Assembly (NCBI RefSeq): GCF_026540855.1 | Contig: NZ_JALNUP010000011.1 | Coordinates: 55,736 to 119,735, forward strand | DNA: 64,000 bases | From: Sphingomonas sp. GC_Shp_5 | GTDB lineage: Bacteria > Pseudomonadota > Alphaproteobacteria > Sphingomonadales > Sphingomonadaceae | Reading direction: 5' to 3' | Part shown: positions 1-10,321 of the stretch, piece by piece | Numbering within the stretch: position 1 is the first letter of the stretch | How the letters are laid out: the number at the start of each line of letters is the position of its first letter | The notes under the pieces: generated by a model | What the model saw: the letters and a program-made list of their open reading frames with translations, nothing else | Databases searched by the model: none | Told to the model about the DNA's origin: nothing | Program-made: the position numbers and the translations under genes

Positions 1-55
1 TTTGACGGGCAAGCACTAGCCTCAGGCGATCTCATTCAGCCATGAGAAAGGCAGC

Positions 56-1063
56 TTGCGCGAGGCGCTACATTTCTGTGACAGAGCGATCATCGTGCCG
101 CATCAATATCTTCTAGCCTCGCCGTCGACCGTCTATCCCGCAGGGCGGCTCGCCACGAGCCGGCCGGCGCCGGCGGTGCGCGATCAGCGGCGGGCGATCG
201 GCATCGGCATGATCGGCAGCGGCGTTGCCTTGGCGCTACTGATGCGCCACGCGGGGCTGACGATCGATCCGCTCAGTGCCGGCAACCTGCCTTACGTGGT
301 GTGTGGCACGCTGGCGCTGGCGCTCCGCCTGTGGGCCGGTCGGCTGCCGTGGCGGCATGGCGTGGCGCTGGCGAATGGCGCGGAATATTATGCGCTGTTC
401 ACGCTGATCGCGCTGATCGGTGCGGTGGCGAGCTATCCGATCGCGGCGCTGACCAGCGGTTTTCATGACGCGACGCTGCAACGAATCGACGAAAGCCTCG
501 GCTTCGACTGGCTCGCCTGGTACCGCGCCGTCGCCGATCACCCGCTGCTTCAGCATGCCGGGCTGATCGCCTATCGCAGCATCTATGCGACGCCGGCGGT
601 GCTGCTCGGCTATTTCGCCTGGAAGGGTGAGCGGATCGCCGCGCATCGATTCCTCGCGACCTTCTGGCTGACCGCGCTGGTGACATTGCTGCTCTACGGC
701 TTCATGCCCGCGGTCGGCCCGTTCGCCTATCTGTGGCACGCGGCGATCCCCTATATGCCCGAGAGCGAGCTGTGGCAGCCAGGGCTGATCCCGGCGCTGC
801 GCGATCACAGCGTGCGCGTCGTGGACCTGGCGCACCTGCGCGGCATCGTCTCGGCGCCGAGCTTCCATGCGGCGGCGGCGGCGATCTACATCCAGGCGGC
901 ATGGCGAGTGCGCGAATTGCGCTGGCCGGTGCTCGGCGTGGCCGGGGCGATGCTGCTCGCGACCCCGGTGGAGGGCACGCATTATCTGGCGGACATCCTG
1001 CTCGGGCTGGCGGTGGCGATCGGCGCGATCGTGACGCTGAACCGGTTGATGCCCGAGCGCTGA
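56..1063 (+). CDS. PAP2-superfamily membrane phosphatase/phosphotransferase
   Basis: Integral membrane enzyme of the PAP2 superfamily (Aur1/Ipt1-like branch), expected to remove or transfer a phosphate-linked headgroup on lipids. Visible are about six hydrophobic segments and the two C-terminal PAP2 motifs, SAPSFHAA (near residue 268, second motif with His) and GTHYLADILLG (near residue 308, third motif with catalytic His and Asp). The first KxxxxxxRP motif of classical PAP2 enzymes is not obvious, as in the Aur1-like group. The longest frame opens with TTG at 56; GTG at 95 or ATG at 209 are alternatives and no start has a convincing Shine-Dalgarno. It converges on obg with a 41-bp gap. The substrate cannot be told from sequence. 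Confidence 0.75.
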   Translation: MREALHFCDRAIIVPHQYLLASPSTVYPAGRLATSRPAPAVRDQRRAIGIGMIGSGVALALLMRHAGLTIDPLSAGNLPYVVCGTLALALRLWAGRLPWRHGVALANGAEYYALFTLIALIGAVASYPIAALTSGFHDATLQRIDESLGFDWLAWYRAVADHPLLQHAGLIAYRSIYATPAVLLGYFAWKGERIAAHRFLATFWLTALVTLLLYGFMPAVGPFAYLWHAAIPYMPESELWQPGLIPALRDHSVRVVDLAHLRGIVSAPSFHAAAAAIYIQAAWRVRELRWPVLGVAGAMLLATPVEGTHYLADILLGLAVAIGAIVTLNRLMPER

Positions 1064-1104
1064 CCTGCCGCCACCCATCCAGGGTGACGGCCTGACAGGC
1101 TATT

Positions 1105-2181
<1,077 letters not shown>

Positions 2182-2261
2182 TCACCCTGCTACGGCGGCG
2201 AGCGCGATTGCCCGCCGCCGGGTTCTTGACGAAGTTGGGAGGAGGGGAGTGGATGCTGCCT

Positions 2262-2816
2262 TCACGCCGCCATCGGCATCGGCGCTCGGTCGCCTAGGTC
2301 GAGCTCCATTACCACCGCCTCGGCCTTGCCGCCGCGCCCGCGCGACGCCCGCGGCTCGCGCCGGCCGGTGTCGCGAAAGCCGAGCTTGCGCAACACGCGA
2401 CCCGACGCGGGGTTGTCGGCGAAGTGCCAGCCGGTGAGCCGCTCGATCGGCAGCGCGTGGCGGACCATGTCAACCACGGCGTGACCTGCTTCGGTGGCAT
2501 AGCCGCGGCCCCAGGCCGAGGGGGTGAGCCAATAGCCGAGCTCATGGCCCTCGCCATGGTCGATCACGGCGATCCCGCCCACCAGCGTCGGCGGCGCGGC
2601 ATGCTGCGGCAGCGTTTCGTGCGCGAGGATGGCGAAGCACGGATCGGCGGCGTCGCGCGCCCGGGCGGTGAAACCCTCGGCATCCGCTAGCGTGTAGGGC
2701 CAGGGCACCTGCGCGAGCATGCCGATGACCTCAGAATAGGCGATGCGTGGCGCCAGTGCCGCCGCATCCTCCGGCCAGAACGGCCGCAACGTCAGTCTCT
2801 TGGTCCGCGCGAACAT
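2262..2816 (-). CDS. GNAT family N-acetyltransferase (RimJ/RimL-like)
   Basis: Acetyl-CoA dependent N-acetyltransferase of the GNAT superfamily, 184 residues. It shows the N-terminal TKRLTLRPF opening and the acetyl-CoA binding motif A around WGRGYATEAGHAV. Similar proteins acetylate protein N termini, antibiotics or small amines; the substrate here is unknown. I place the start at the ATG at 2816 because GAGGAG sits just upstream; the open frame extends to 2885 without support. It lies between rpmA and obg on the same strand, but a terminator at 2885-2918 separates it from rpmA, so it probably has its own promoter and may read into obg. Confidence 0.85.
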   Translation of the reverse strand: MFARTKRLTLRPFWPEDAAALAPRIAYSEVIGMLAQVPWPYTLADAEGFTARARDAADPCFAILAHETLPQHAAPPTLVGGIAVIDHGEGHELGYWLTPSAWGRGYATEAGHAVVDMVRHALPIERLTGWHFADNPASGRVLRKLGFRDTGRREPRASRGRGGKAEAVVMELDLGDRAPMPMAA

Positions 2817-2884
2817 GGTCGCTCTCCTCAAGCGGCGCCGTTGCCACGCGCCTGTGACGCGGCAGCGACAATGGTGAGGGAGCA

Positions 2885-2918
2885 ATAAAAAAGGGAGCCG
2901 GGGTGACCCGCCTCCCTT
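2885..2918 (-). terminator. intrinsic terminator of rplU-rpmA
   Basis: Reading the minus strand, AAGGGAG and CTCCCTT form a 7-bp perfect stem with a GC-rich interior, followed directly by a run of six T. It sits about 60 nt after the rpmA stop. Confidence 0.8.
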
Positions 2919-2978
2919 GTTGGTAGGTTCCGTCGCGGAACCCGGGTCACCCTGGTGGGCAACCCGTCCGGTTACCCG

Positions 2979-3248
2979 TTATTCGGCCGCTTCAGCCATA
3001 ATCTGCACCGAGCAGAATTTACGACCGAGCTTGCCCTCGTGGAACGCCACGCGGCCATCGACGAGCGCAAACAGGGTATGGTCAGTGCCCATGCCCACGT
3101 TCGCACCCGGATAGAACTTCGTGCCGCGCTGACGCACGAGGATGTTGCCGGCGATCGCTTCCTGACCACCGAACTTCTTCACGCCGAGACGACGGCCGGC
3201 CGAGTCACGACCGTTGCGCGACGAACCGCCTGCTTTCTTATGTGCCAT
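2979..3248 (-). CDS. rpmA: 50S ribosomal protein L27
   Basis: Large-subunit protein near the peptidyl-transferase centre. The 89 residues begin [10 protein letters not shown], the usual mature form without an N-terminal cleavage extension, and contain GVKKFGGQ and [10 protein letters not shown] typical of L27. It lies 27 nt downstream of rplU in the same operon, ahead of a strong terminator. Confidence 0.98.
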   Translation of the reverse strand: MAHKKAGGSSRNGRDSAGRRLGVKKFGGQEAIAGNILVRQRGTKFYPGANVGMGTDHTLFALVDGRVAFHEGKLGRKFCSVQIMAEAAE

Positions 3249-3275
3249 GTCGAATTCTCCTTACGCGCTTGTGGC

Positions 3276-3572
3276 TCAGCCGACCGAAACGATCTTGAGG
3301 ATCGTATGGTTCTGGCGATGGCCGTTCTTGCGGCGATAATTGTGGCGGCGACGCTTCTTGAAGACGATGACCTTCTCGCCCTTCGCCTGCGCGATGATCT
3401 CGGCGGCGACCGTCAGGCCTTCGACCGACTTCAGCTCCGACCCTTCGCCGGCGAGCAGGACGTCGCCCAGCGTCACCGACGAACCGGCTTCGCCGTCGAG
3501 CTTCTCAACGACGATCTTGTCTCCGGCGGCGACGCGATACTGCTTGCCGCCCGTGCGCACGACTGCGAACAT
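3276..3572 (-). CDS. rplU: 50S ribosomal protein L21
   Basis: Large-subunit protein L21, 98 residues, close to the usual 103. The start is the ATG at 3572 giving [14 protein letters not shown], the family N terminus; the longer open frame to 3677 is not supported. The C-terminal part has the basic [16 protein letters not shown] stretch that contacts 23S rRNA. First gene of the rplU-rpmA unit. Confidence 0.97.
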   Translation of the reverse strand: MFAVVRTGGKQYRVAAGDKIVVEKLDGEAGSSVTLGDVLLAGEGSELKSVEGLTVAAEIIAQAKGEKVIVFKKRRRHNYRRKNGHRQNHTILKIVSVG

Positions 3573-3636
3573 GGCTCTAGTCACTTCCCAAAAAACATGT
3601 GCCCGCACAGGGCAGGCCTGGCGAGTTGAAGCGCGG

Positions 3637-3665
3637 CAGCTAAGGGAGCGGCGGGGCAAAGTCAA
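3637..3665 (-). promoter_or_regulatory. possible sigma70 promoter for rplU-rpmA
   Basis: On the minus strand TTGACT (3660-3665) is followed after 17 nt by TAGCTG (3637-3642). The -35 is good and the -10 is weak, so this is tentative. It leaves a leader of about 60 nt before rplU. Confidence 0.35.
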
Positions 3666-3688
3666 CCGCCTGCCCACGCCAATCGTGC

Positions 3689-4069
3689 CTAGTGGCGATG
3701 CTCGCGCTTCAAGGCATAACGGCCATCGGCAAAATCGGTGAACAGCCCGGCGATCGCGGGGTGATCGACCGGCTCGTCGCTGTCGTCGGTGACCAGATTC
3801 TGCTGGCTGACATAGGCGATGTAGCTCGATTCCATGTTCTCGGCGAGCAGATGGTAGAAGGGCTGGTCCTTGGCGGGGCGGATCCCTTCAGGAATCGAAT
3901 CATACCATTCGTCCGTATTGGCGAACACCGGGTCGACGTCGAAGATCACGCCGCGGAAATCGAACATGCGGTGGCGCACCACCTCGCCGATCGAGAAGCG
4001 GGCATGCGCGACCGGCGGCGCGGCGATGTCGACGGTGGGGATGGTGCCGGTAGGATCATGACGGGGCAT
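3689..4069 (-). CDS. hspQ: heat shock protein HspQ
   Basis: HspQ/YccV-like protein, described in the family as binding hemimethylated DNA and as a specificity factor for Lon. 126 residues with the core [35 protein letters not shown] and QPFYHLL, all diagnostic. The N terminus has a short proline-rich addition. It is a single gene between rplU and tRNA-Ser with its own short upstream region. Confidence 0.93.
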   Translation of the reverse strand: MPRHDPTGTIPTVDIAAPPVAHARFSIGEVVRHRMFDFRGVIFDVDPVFANTDEWYDSIPEGIRPAKDQPFYHLLAENMESSYIAYVSQQNLVTDDSDEPVDHPAIAGLFTDFADGRYALKREHRH

Positions 4070-4195
4070 GACGTTAATCTAATGTTCTTTGCGCATCGCA
4101 CAAGCCGAGGCGCTTGCGCATGGCAGATCCCTGCGTTAGAGGCCCGCCCTCGACCGATCGGAAGCGCTGTTTTGCAGCGGTTTGGATGACCTCGC

Positions 4196-4285
<90 letters not shown>

Positions 4286-4310
4286 CTTACCTGATCAATC
4301 GTCAGAAATT

Positions 4311-4391
4311 GTCATCCCAGCGAAAGCTGGGATCTCGTGCGATCGCCGGAAAAGAACCGCCGAAGACCCCAGCTTGCGCTGGGGTGACGGG
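4311..4391. repeat. intergenic inverted repeat, family A copy 1
   Basis: Two hairpin halves in inverted orientation: TCATCCCAGCGAAAGCTGGG and, about 35 nt on, CCCCAGCTTGCGCTGGGGTG. Similar units occur at 18864, 21029 and 23373. Confidence 0.8.
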
Positions 4392-4402
4392 GTGGACGCA
4401 GG

Positions 4403-4822
4403 TCAGGAACGCCCGATCGCGTCCTTCAGCTTGTCGGCGGCCTTGGCGAGCAGGCCCTTCTCGGCTTCCTCGGCCTCTGCCTTGGTCTTGAACGCGGCGC
4501 CTTCCGGCTCGGCCGGCGGGGCGTAGACCGAGAACAGCTTGAGCGCGCTGGTGCCCTTGTTGACGATGTTGTGCTCGGAACCCTTGGGGACGACGATCAG
4601 ATGATTCGGCGTCGCCTTGGTCGAGTGGCCGTCGATCACCACCTGCGCCTCGCCCTCGACGAAGAAGGTGGTCTGGTCGGCCGGGTGGGTCTCGAGCCCG
4701 ATCTCCTCGCCGGCGGGGATGCTCATCAGCACGATCTGCACCTTGGCGTCGCGGTAGACCTCCTTCTGCCAGAGCTCGTTCTTGCCCGCGAGTTCGATCA
4801 TGTCCTTGTTGAAGATCGCCAT
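4403..4822 (-). CDS. cupin-domain protein
   Basis: Single-domain cupin of 139 residues. The metal-site type motifs are THPADQTTFFVEGEAQVVID and PKGSEHNIVNKG. The C-terminal 35 residues form an acidic/basic alanine-rich helix. The function is not known; such proteins often bind sugars or act as small isomerases. The start at 4822 is chosen because AAGGAG lies 8 nt upstream; the frame extends to 4900 without an SD. It lies 75 nt downstream of the SPL radical SAM gene on the same strand and may be cotranscribed. Confidence 0.8.
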   Translation of the reverse strand: MAIFNKDMIELAGKNELWQKEVYRDAKVQIVLMSIPAGEEIGLETHPADQTTFFVEGEAQVVIDGHSTKATPNHLIVVPKGSEHNIVNKGTSALKLFSVYAPPAEPEGAAFKTKAEAEEAEKGLLAKAADKLKDAIGRS

Positions 4823-4896
4823 TGCTTCAGCTCCTTGGAATGGGGTTCGCGTGTTCGGACGAACGAGCCGCGCGTTGCGTTCCGCGCGGTCGCTCA

Positions 4897-5985
4897 TCAC
4901 GTCCAGTAGAGGATCCGGCCCACGGGCAGCGCCGCGCCAAGTTCGCGTTCGAAGAAGCTGCGCAGCGCGCGCATTGTCTCGGCGTCATAGACCTGTTTCT
5001 CGGTGCCGAACTTGGTGCGCTTGGTGACGCGCTGGGCGTCGCTCATGTCGAGCGACGAGCCGGGATACCAGCTGTCGAGCGTCGCGCGAGAGCCGGCGGT
5101 GAAGCGGTGGGTGATCAGCTCGATCGTAAGATCGAGCCCGGCGACATCGCCGAGGCTGGCGGCGGCATCGGCGATCAGCGTCGCATAAGCCTGTTCCCAC
5201 CCGGTGGCGGCGATGATCGGCGCGATCGTCAGCCCCACTGGATAACCGGCAAGCGCCATCCGCCGCAGCGCCGCGAGCCGCTGGGCGACCGGCGCGGTGC
5301 CGCCCTCAAAGCGGGCATAGCCACGCGGGTTGATCGAGGCGCGCATCCGGGTGCGGCCGCCATGGTCGAGCGCCAGCAGCGGCTCGACATTGGCGAACTT
5401 GCTGGTGAAGCGCAGCTGGGCATCGGCCTGCCAGCGGCCGAACCAGCGAACCGCCGCCGACAGCGACTGGGTGAGCGGCTCAAGCGCGAGCGGATCGGTG
5501 TAGCAGGACGCCTCGAAGGTGGTGCCCTCATGCGCGCGGGCAGCGTTGCGCGAAGTGATCGTGCCCTGGCCTAGATAGGCTGGCAGGCCGCCGAGTATCT
5601 CGTCGAGATTGGCGTAGACGCGGGTGATCGGCGGGCCCTTGAGCGAGCCGGCAAGATAGCAATAGCTGCAATGGGCCGGGCAGCCCTCGGCGAGATCGAC
5701 TCGCCAGTCGGCACTGGGCGCGATCGGCTGCAGCCGGCGCTTGGAGGGCGGGGCGACCACCACCGCCAGCGTCGCCTTGGCCTCGGCATAGGCCCGACGA
5801 GGATCGTCGCCGAGATCAAGCGACAGCCGGTCGCCCGCCAGCTCGACGATGGCGATCCCCTGCGCCGCGGCGCGGTCGAGAATGGCGCGGCCATGGGGCC
5901 AGGCCAGCGCCGAGCGGGTGGCGATCACCCGGCGGGGGCGCCAGCTGCTGCGGTCGGCGCGATCGAGAACTGGCTCTGAGGGCAT
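4897..5985 (-). CDS. SPL-family radical SAM protein
   Basis: Radical S-adenosylmethionine protein related to spore photoproduct lyase, 362 residues. The iron-sulfur motif CPAHCSYCY (Cys102, Cys106, Cys109) is CxxxCxxC. SPL enzymes repair the UV thymine photoproduct in spore DNA, but this organism is not expected to sporulate and such homologues in alphaproteobacteria have no established role. The SPL C-terminal catalytic cysteine is not evident: the protein ends GRILYWT. A DNA-repair role is inference only. Confidence 0.8.
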   Translation of the reverse strand: MPSEPVLDRADRSSWRPRRVIATRSALAWPHGRAILDRAAAQGIAIVELAGDRLSLDLGDDPRRAYAEAKATLAVVVAPPSKRRLQPIAPSADWRVDLAEGCPAHCSYCYLAGSLKGPPITRVYANLDEILGGLPAYLGQGTITSRNAARAHEGTTFEASCYTDPLALEPLTQSLSAAVRWFGRWQADAQLRFTSKFANVEPLLALDHGGRTRMRASINPRGYARFEGGTAPVAQRLAALRRMALAGYPVGLTIAPIIAATGWEQAYATLIADAAASLGDVAGLDLTIELITHRFTAGSRATLDSWYPGSSLDMSDAQRVTKRTKFGTEKQVYDAETMRALRSFFERELGAALPVGRILYWT

Positions 5986-6070
5986 GCGGATCGAACGAGC
6001 GGCGGCCAGGCTAGTTCAGCGGCGGACCACACTAATGACGATGGCAGTGGAGCCAATCGCGGGCTGATGC

Positions 6071-7198
6071 GTGTTAGCGTTCGTGCACCTTCGCTCGCTC
6101 AGCCTCGACCTTCCCGATCTCCCCGAATGGGCCGCCAAGATCGGCGGTGTGCTGGTGGTGCTGCTCGCCGTCGCGGTCATCCACCGCATCGCCTTTGCGG
6201 TGCTCCACCGGCTCGCCGCGCGCACCGCTACCAAGACCGACGACATCGTCGTCGCACGCCTGCGCAAGCCGACCTTCTGGCTTGTGATGGGCATCGCGTT
6301 GGCGGCGGCCGGCCCCGGGCTCGATCTGCCGCGCTACTGGGACAATATTTGGCAGCGCGTGTTCGGGTTGCTGTCGCCGGCGGTGGTCGGCTGGGTGATT
6401 CATGCGCTGCTCGCGGCCTATCGCGACACCAGCGAGGCGCGATTCGACATCTCGGTGGCCGACAATCTGCGCGCGCGGCGGCGGCGCACCCGGATCGGCA
6501 TTCTCTACCGGATCGCGGTGTTCGTGCTGGTGATGCTCACCTTCTGCCTGATGCTGATGAGCATCCCGGCGGTGCGCTCGATCGGCGTTACCCTTATTGC
6601 CTCGGCAGGGCTCGCCGGTCTCGCGCTCGGCGCCGCGGCGCAGCCCGCGCTCAAGAACCTCATCGCCGGCATCCAGATGGCCTTCACCGAGCCGATCCGG
6701 CTCGACGACGTCGTCATCATCGAGAACGAATGGGGGCGGATCGAGGATATCCGCCTGACCTATGTGGTGGTGCGGATCTGGGATGACCGCCGGCTGGTGG
6801 TGCCGGTCGCCAAGTTCCTCGAGAACAGCTTCCAGAACTGGACGCGCGAGACCAGCGCATTGATGGGATCGGTGTTCTGGTATCTCGACCCCACCGCCGA
6901 CGTGCCACGGATCCGGGCCCACCTGGAAGAGGTGATCCGCGCCAATCCGCGCTGGGATGGACGCTTCTTCAACCTCCAAGTGACCGACTCGAAGCCCGAC
7001 GGGACGATGGAGCTGCGCGGGCTGATGACCGCCAAGGACGCATCGACCGCCTTCGATCTTCGCTGCGACATCCGCGAGGCGATCTACGCGTTCATCCGCG
7101 ACGAGATGCCCGAGGCACTGCCCCGGGAGCGGCTCACACGGGCTCCGTCGCCGCCTGGCGATCAGCGTCCAGCGGCTCTCCCGTCAGCGCATCCGTGA
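6071..7198 (+). CDS. MscS-family mechanosensitive ion channel
   Basis: Small-conductance mechanosensitive channel, 375 residues. It has several N-terminal transmembrane segments, the pore-lining helix rich in Gly and Ala (ASAGLAGLALGAAAQPALKN near residues 177-196), then the conserved EPIRLDDVVIIENEWGRIEDI beta domain. It should release solutes on hypo-osmotic shock. Start GTG at 6071 is followed by a hydrophobic segment. Its 3' end overlaps the end of otsA by 65 bp on the opposite strand, so osmolyte release and trehalose synthesis are physically linked and convergent. Confidence 0.9.
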   Translation: MLAFVHLRSLSLDLPDLPEWAAKIGGVLVVLLAVAVIHRIAFAVLHRLAARTATKTDDIVVARLRKPTFWLVMGIALAAAGPGLDLPRYWDNIWQRVFGLLSPAVVGWVIHALLAAYRDTSEARFDISVADNLRARRRRTRIGILYRIAVFVLVMLTFCLMLMSIPAVRSIGVTLIASAGLAGLALGAAAQPALKNLIAGIQMAFTEPIRLDDVVIIENEWGRIEDIRLTYVVVRIWDDRRLVVPVAKFLENSFQNWTRETSALMGSVFWYLDPTADVPRIRAHLEEVIRANPRWDGRFFNLQVTDSKPDGTMELRGLMTAKDASTAFDLRCDIREAIYAFIRDEMPEALPRERLTRAPSPPGDQRPAALPSAHP

Positions 7199-8558
7199 AG
7201 GTCTTGCGCCACCAGTCGATGTCCTCGCGCTTGAGGATGTCCATCATCTTGGCCCAGCGCTCGACCCGCTCGTCCTTGGGCATCCGCAGCGCGCGCAGGA
7301 TCGCGTCGGACATCTCCTCGGCCGAATAAGGATTGATCAGCAACGCGTCGGTGAGCTGGCAGGCGGCACCGGCGAAGCGTGACAGGATCAGCACGCCCGG
7401 ATCCTCAGGATTCTGTGCCGCGACATATTCCTTGGCGACCAGGTTCATGCCGTCGCGCAACGGGGTCACCAGCCCGATCTTGGCGGCGCGATAGATGCCG
7501 GCGAGCACGTCGCGCGGGTAACCCTGGTTGACGTAGCGGATCGGCACCCAGTCGATATCGGCATAGGCACCGTTGATCCGGCCCGCGAGCCCTTCGAGGT
7601 TGCTGCGGATCTTCTGATAGCTGCCGACGGCGCCGCGGCTCGGCGGCGCAATCTGCAGCAGGGTGACTTCCTTGCGCTCCTCGGGATGCTCGTTGAGGAA
7701 GCGCTCATAGCCTAAGAACCGCTCCTCCAATCCCTTGGAATAATCGAGCCGGTCGACACCGACGATCATGTCGCGGCCGACCGCGGCGTCGCGCATTTGG
7801 CGGAAGGCGAGGCGGCCGCGGGTGCTGTTGGCCAATGCCGCGAACTCGTCCGCATCGATCCCGATCGGCACCGCCAGCACCCGGACCCGGCGGTCGTCGA
7901 GCAACAGGTGATCGCCGTCCAGCGTCGCGCCGAGCTCATGCGTGGCATAATCGACGAACGACTGCAGCCATTCGTCGGTGTGAAAGCCGACCACGTCATA
8001 GGCGAACATCGTCCGCACCAGTGCCGCAGCCTCGGGCAGGATCGACAGCAGCCGCCGCGGTGGCCAGGGGATGTGGAGGAAGAACCCGATCCGATTCGGG
8101 CAGCCGCGCTTGCGCAGCTCCTCGCCGAGCGGGAACAGATGGTAATCCTGGATCCAGACCGCGTCGTCATCCTCGATCAGCGGCTGGACGGTATCGGCGA
8201 AGCGTTCGTTGACGCGCTGATAGCCGCCGGCGAACTCGCGCTCATATTCGGCCAGGTCGACGCGGTAATGGAACAGCGGCCACAGCGTGCGATTGGCATA
8301 GCCGTTGTAATATTCGTCGATGTCCTGCTCTTCGAGGTCCACCGTCGCGGTGGTGACCCCCTCGGCGCGGGTGAAGGTGATCTGGCCGGTGAACTCGTCG
8401 GTCTGCTCGCCCGACCAGCCGAACCAGATGCCGCGATTCTCCTGCAACGCCGAGGCGAGGGCGACGGCGAGGCCGCCCTGCGCACCCGAGGTGGAGCCCG
8501 TCGGCGCGGAAACGCGATTCGAGATGATGATAAGGCGGCTCAGCGGATCGAACTCCAT
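7134..8558 (-). CDS. otsA: trehalose-6-phosphate synthase (UDP-forming), GT20
   Basis: Transfers glucose from UDP-glucose to glucose-6-phosphate to make trehalose-6-phosphate. 474 residues from the ATG at 8558 (MEFDPLSRLIIISNRV). Family landmarks are the N-terminal GGLAVAL loop, VWIQDYHL, FFLHIPWP, GVDRLDYSKGL and the C-terminal LRDGMNLVAKEYVA. It is the last gene of otsB-GH15-otsA and its start lies 19 nt inside the GH15 gene. A longer frame to 8627 is possible. The 3' end overlaps the MscS gene. Confidence 0.95.
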   Translation of the reverse strand: MEFDPLSRLIIISNRVSAPTGSTSGAQGGLAVALASALQENRGIWFGWSGEQTDEFTGQITFTRAEGVTTATVDLEEQDIDEYYNGYANRTLWPLFHYRVDLAEYEREFAGGYQRVNERFADTVQPLIEDDDAVWIQDYHLFPLGEELRKRGCPNRIGFFLHIPWPPRRLLSILPEAAALVRTMFAYDVVGFHTDEWLQSFVDYATHELGATLDGDHLLLDDRRVRVLAVPIGIDADEFAALANSTRGRLAFRQMRDAAVGRDMIVGVDRLDYSKGLEERFLGYERFLNEHPEERKEVTLLQIAPPSRGAVGSYQKIRSNLEGLAGRINGAYADIDWVPIRYVNQGYPRDVLAGIYRAAKIGLVTPLRDGMNLVAKEYVAAQNPEDPGVLILSRFAGAACQLTDALLINPYSAEEMSDAILRALRMPKDERVERWAKMMDILKREDIDWWRKTFTDALTGEPLDADRQAATEPV

Positions 8559-10321
8559 GGTTTCGACAAAAGGGCGGCGCAGTTGATCATGCCGACCAAC
8601 GAATAGGTCTGGGGATAATTGCCCCATAGTTCACCGGTGGTTGGGTCGATGTCCTCGGAGAGCAGCCCGGCCGCGGTACGACGGGTGAGCATTTCCTCGA
8701 ACAGCTCGCGGGCATCGTCGCTGCGCCCGGTGACCTTGAGCGCCTCGATCAGCCAGAAGGTGCAGACGTTGAACGCGGTCTCGGGCAGGCCGAAGTCGTC
8801 CTCGGTGTCGTAGCGCAGCATGTGGCTGCCGCGGCGCAGGCCTTTCTCGACCGCGTCGAGCGTGCCGACGAAGCGGGGATCGTCGGGCTCGAAGAAGCGC
8901 AGGTCGAGCAGCTGGATCAGGCTGGCGTCGAGATCGTCGCCCGAGAAGGTCGCCGACATCCGGTTGGTGTCCGGGCGCCAAGCCTTTTCCTCGATCTCGG
9001 CGCGCACCTTGTCGGCGCGATCCTGCCAGAAGGCGCGGCGGTCCTCGAGGCCGAGGACGTGCGCGGCATTGGCGAGACGATCGCACGCTGCCCAGCACAT
9101 CGCCGAGGAATAGGTGTGGACGCTCTGCCGGGTGCGCAGCTCCCACAGCCCCGCATCGGGTTGGTCGTGGAATTGCCAGGCGCGCTCGCCGACATGCTCG
9201 AGGCTTTCGAAATCTTCGGTGCCGGACAGGCGGAACAGTCGCTGGTCGAAGAACGCATGGACGCTGCACAGCACGATCTGGCCATAGGCGTCGTGCTGGA
9301 TCTGCTCATAGGCCTGGTTGCCGACCCGCACCGGGCCCATGCCGCGATAGCCGGCGAGCTTGGGTGCGAACCGCTCCTCGAGCGTCGCCTCACCGAGCAC
9401 GCCGTACAGCGGCTGGATATGGCCGCCGCGGGCGCCGTCGACGATGTTGCGCAGATAGCCGAGATAGCCCTCCAGCACGTCGAGCGCGCCGAGCCGGTTG
9501 AGCGCCTGGACAGTATAATAAGCGTCACGCACCCAGCAGTAGCGATAATCCCAATTGCGCTCGGAACCGGCGTGCTCGGGCAGCGAGGTGGTCAGCGCGG
9601 CCACGATCGCGCCGGTTTCCTCATGCTGGCAGAGCTTGAGCGTGATCGCCGAGCGGATCACCACCTCCTGCCATTCCAGCGGGATGGCGAGGCTGCGCAC
9701 CCATTCCTGCCACTCGGCGGTGGTCTGCGCGAGCATTGAGTTGAGCGTGTCGGCGAGATCGCCCGCGAAGCTTTCGTCCGGCCCGAGGAAGAAGTGCAGC
9801 GGCGCCTCGACGCGGAACGGCTGCTCGCCCTGGACCATGCCGATCGGCGCCGTGGTGGTCAGGCGCATCGCCATCGCGTCGAGCAGCAGCCGAATGTGGT
9901 TGGAGCCGCCGACCTGCTCGCTGCAGATTCCGCCCCAGTCGCAGGTCGGGCGCAGCTTGACGCGAATCCGCGGCGAGCCGGCGACAGGGCGAACGATGCG
10001 TGCAAAGGCGACCGGCCGATAGGTGCGACCCTGGCGGCGGATGCGCGGGCAGAAATCGGTGACCTCGATCGCGTTGCCGGCGCTGTCGGTATGGACGCTG
10101 ACCAGGATCGGGGTGTTGCGAACGTAATGCTGCTCGACGCTGACGACATCGTCGAGTTCGATGGCCCAATAGCCGGCCTGCGGCTCCTCACCGCCGACGA
10201 GCGAGGAGAAGATCGGGTCGCCATCGACGCGTGGCACGCAGCCCCAGACGAAGCGACCGGCACGGTCGACCAACGCGGACACCTGGCAATTGCCGATCGG
10301 CCACAGATCCACCGAGCTCAT
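8540..10321 (-). CDS. glycoside hydrolase family 15 protein (glucoamylase/trehalase-like)
   Basis: 593-residue GH15 enzyme. It has the N-terminal beta-sandwich domain (about 1-200) and the (alpha/alpha)6 barrel with NWDYRYCWVRDAYYT and the C-terminal GNYPQTYSLVGMINCA signature seen in GH15 trehalase-like proteins. Some relatives hydrolyse trehalose; others act on maltose-type glucans. No signal peptide, so cytoplasmic. The start ATG overlaps the otsB stop as ATGA, which implies translational coupling. Placement between otsB and otsA suggests trehalose turnover, which is inference. Confidence 0.88.
   Translation of the reverse strand: MSSVDLWPIGNCQVSALVDRAGRFVWGCVPRVDGDPIFSSLVGGEEPQAGYWAIELDDVVSVEQHYVRNTPILVSVHTDSAGNAIEVTDFCPRIRRQGRTYRPVAFARIVRPVAGSPRIRVKLRPTCDWGGICSEQVGGSNHIRLLLDAMAMRLTTTAPIGMVQGEQPFRVEAPLHFFLGPDESFAGDLADTLNSMLAQTTAEWQEWVRSLAIPLEWQEVVIRSAITLKLCQHEETGAIVAALTTSLPEHAGSERNWDYRYCWVRDAYYTVQALNRLGALDVLEGYLGYLRNIVDGARGGHIQPLYGVLGEATLEERFAPKLAGYRGMGPVRVGNQAYEQIQHDAYGQIVLCSVHAFFDQRLFRLSGTEDFESLEHVGERAWQFHDQPDAGLWELRTRQSVHTYSSAMCWAACDRLANAAHVLGLEDRRAFWQDRADKVRAEIEEKAWRPDTNRMSATFSGDDLDASLIQLLDLRFFEPDDPRFVGTLDAVEKGLRRGSHMLRYDTEDDFGLPETAFNVCTFWLIEALKVTGRSDDARELFEEMLTRRTAAGLLSEDIDPTTGELWGNYPQTYSLVGMINCAALLSKPWSSIR

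Noticed and set aside
1..55. TTGACG at the window start as a promoter for the PAP2 gene
   Set aside because: No -10 element at a suitable distance and the true start of the gene is uncertain.
4862..4883. AACG-N13-GTTCC on the minus strand before the cupin
   Set aside because: It resembles an EcfG promoter but the spacer is 13 nt, not 16-17.
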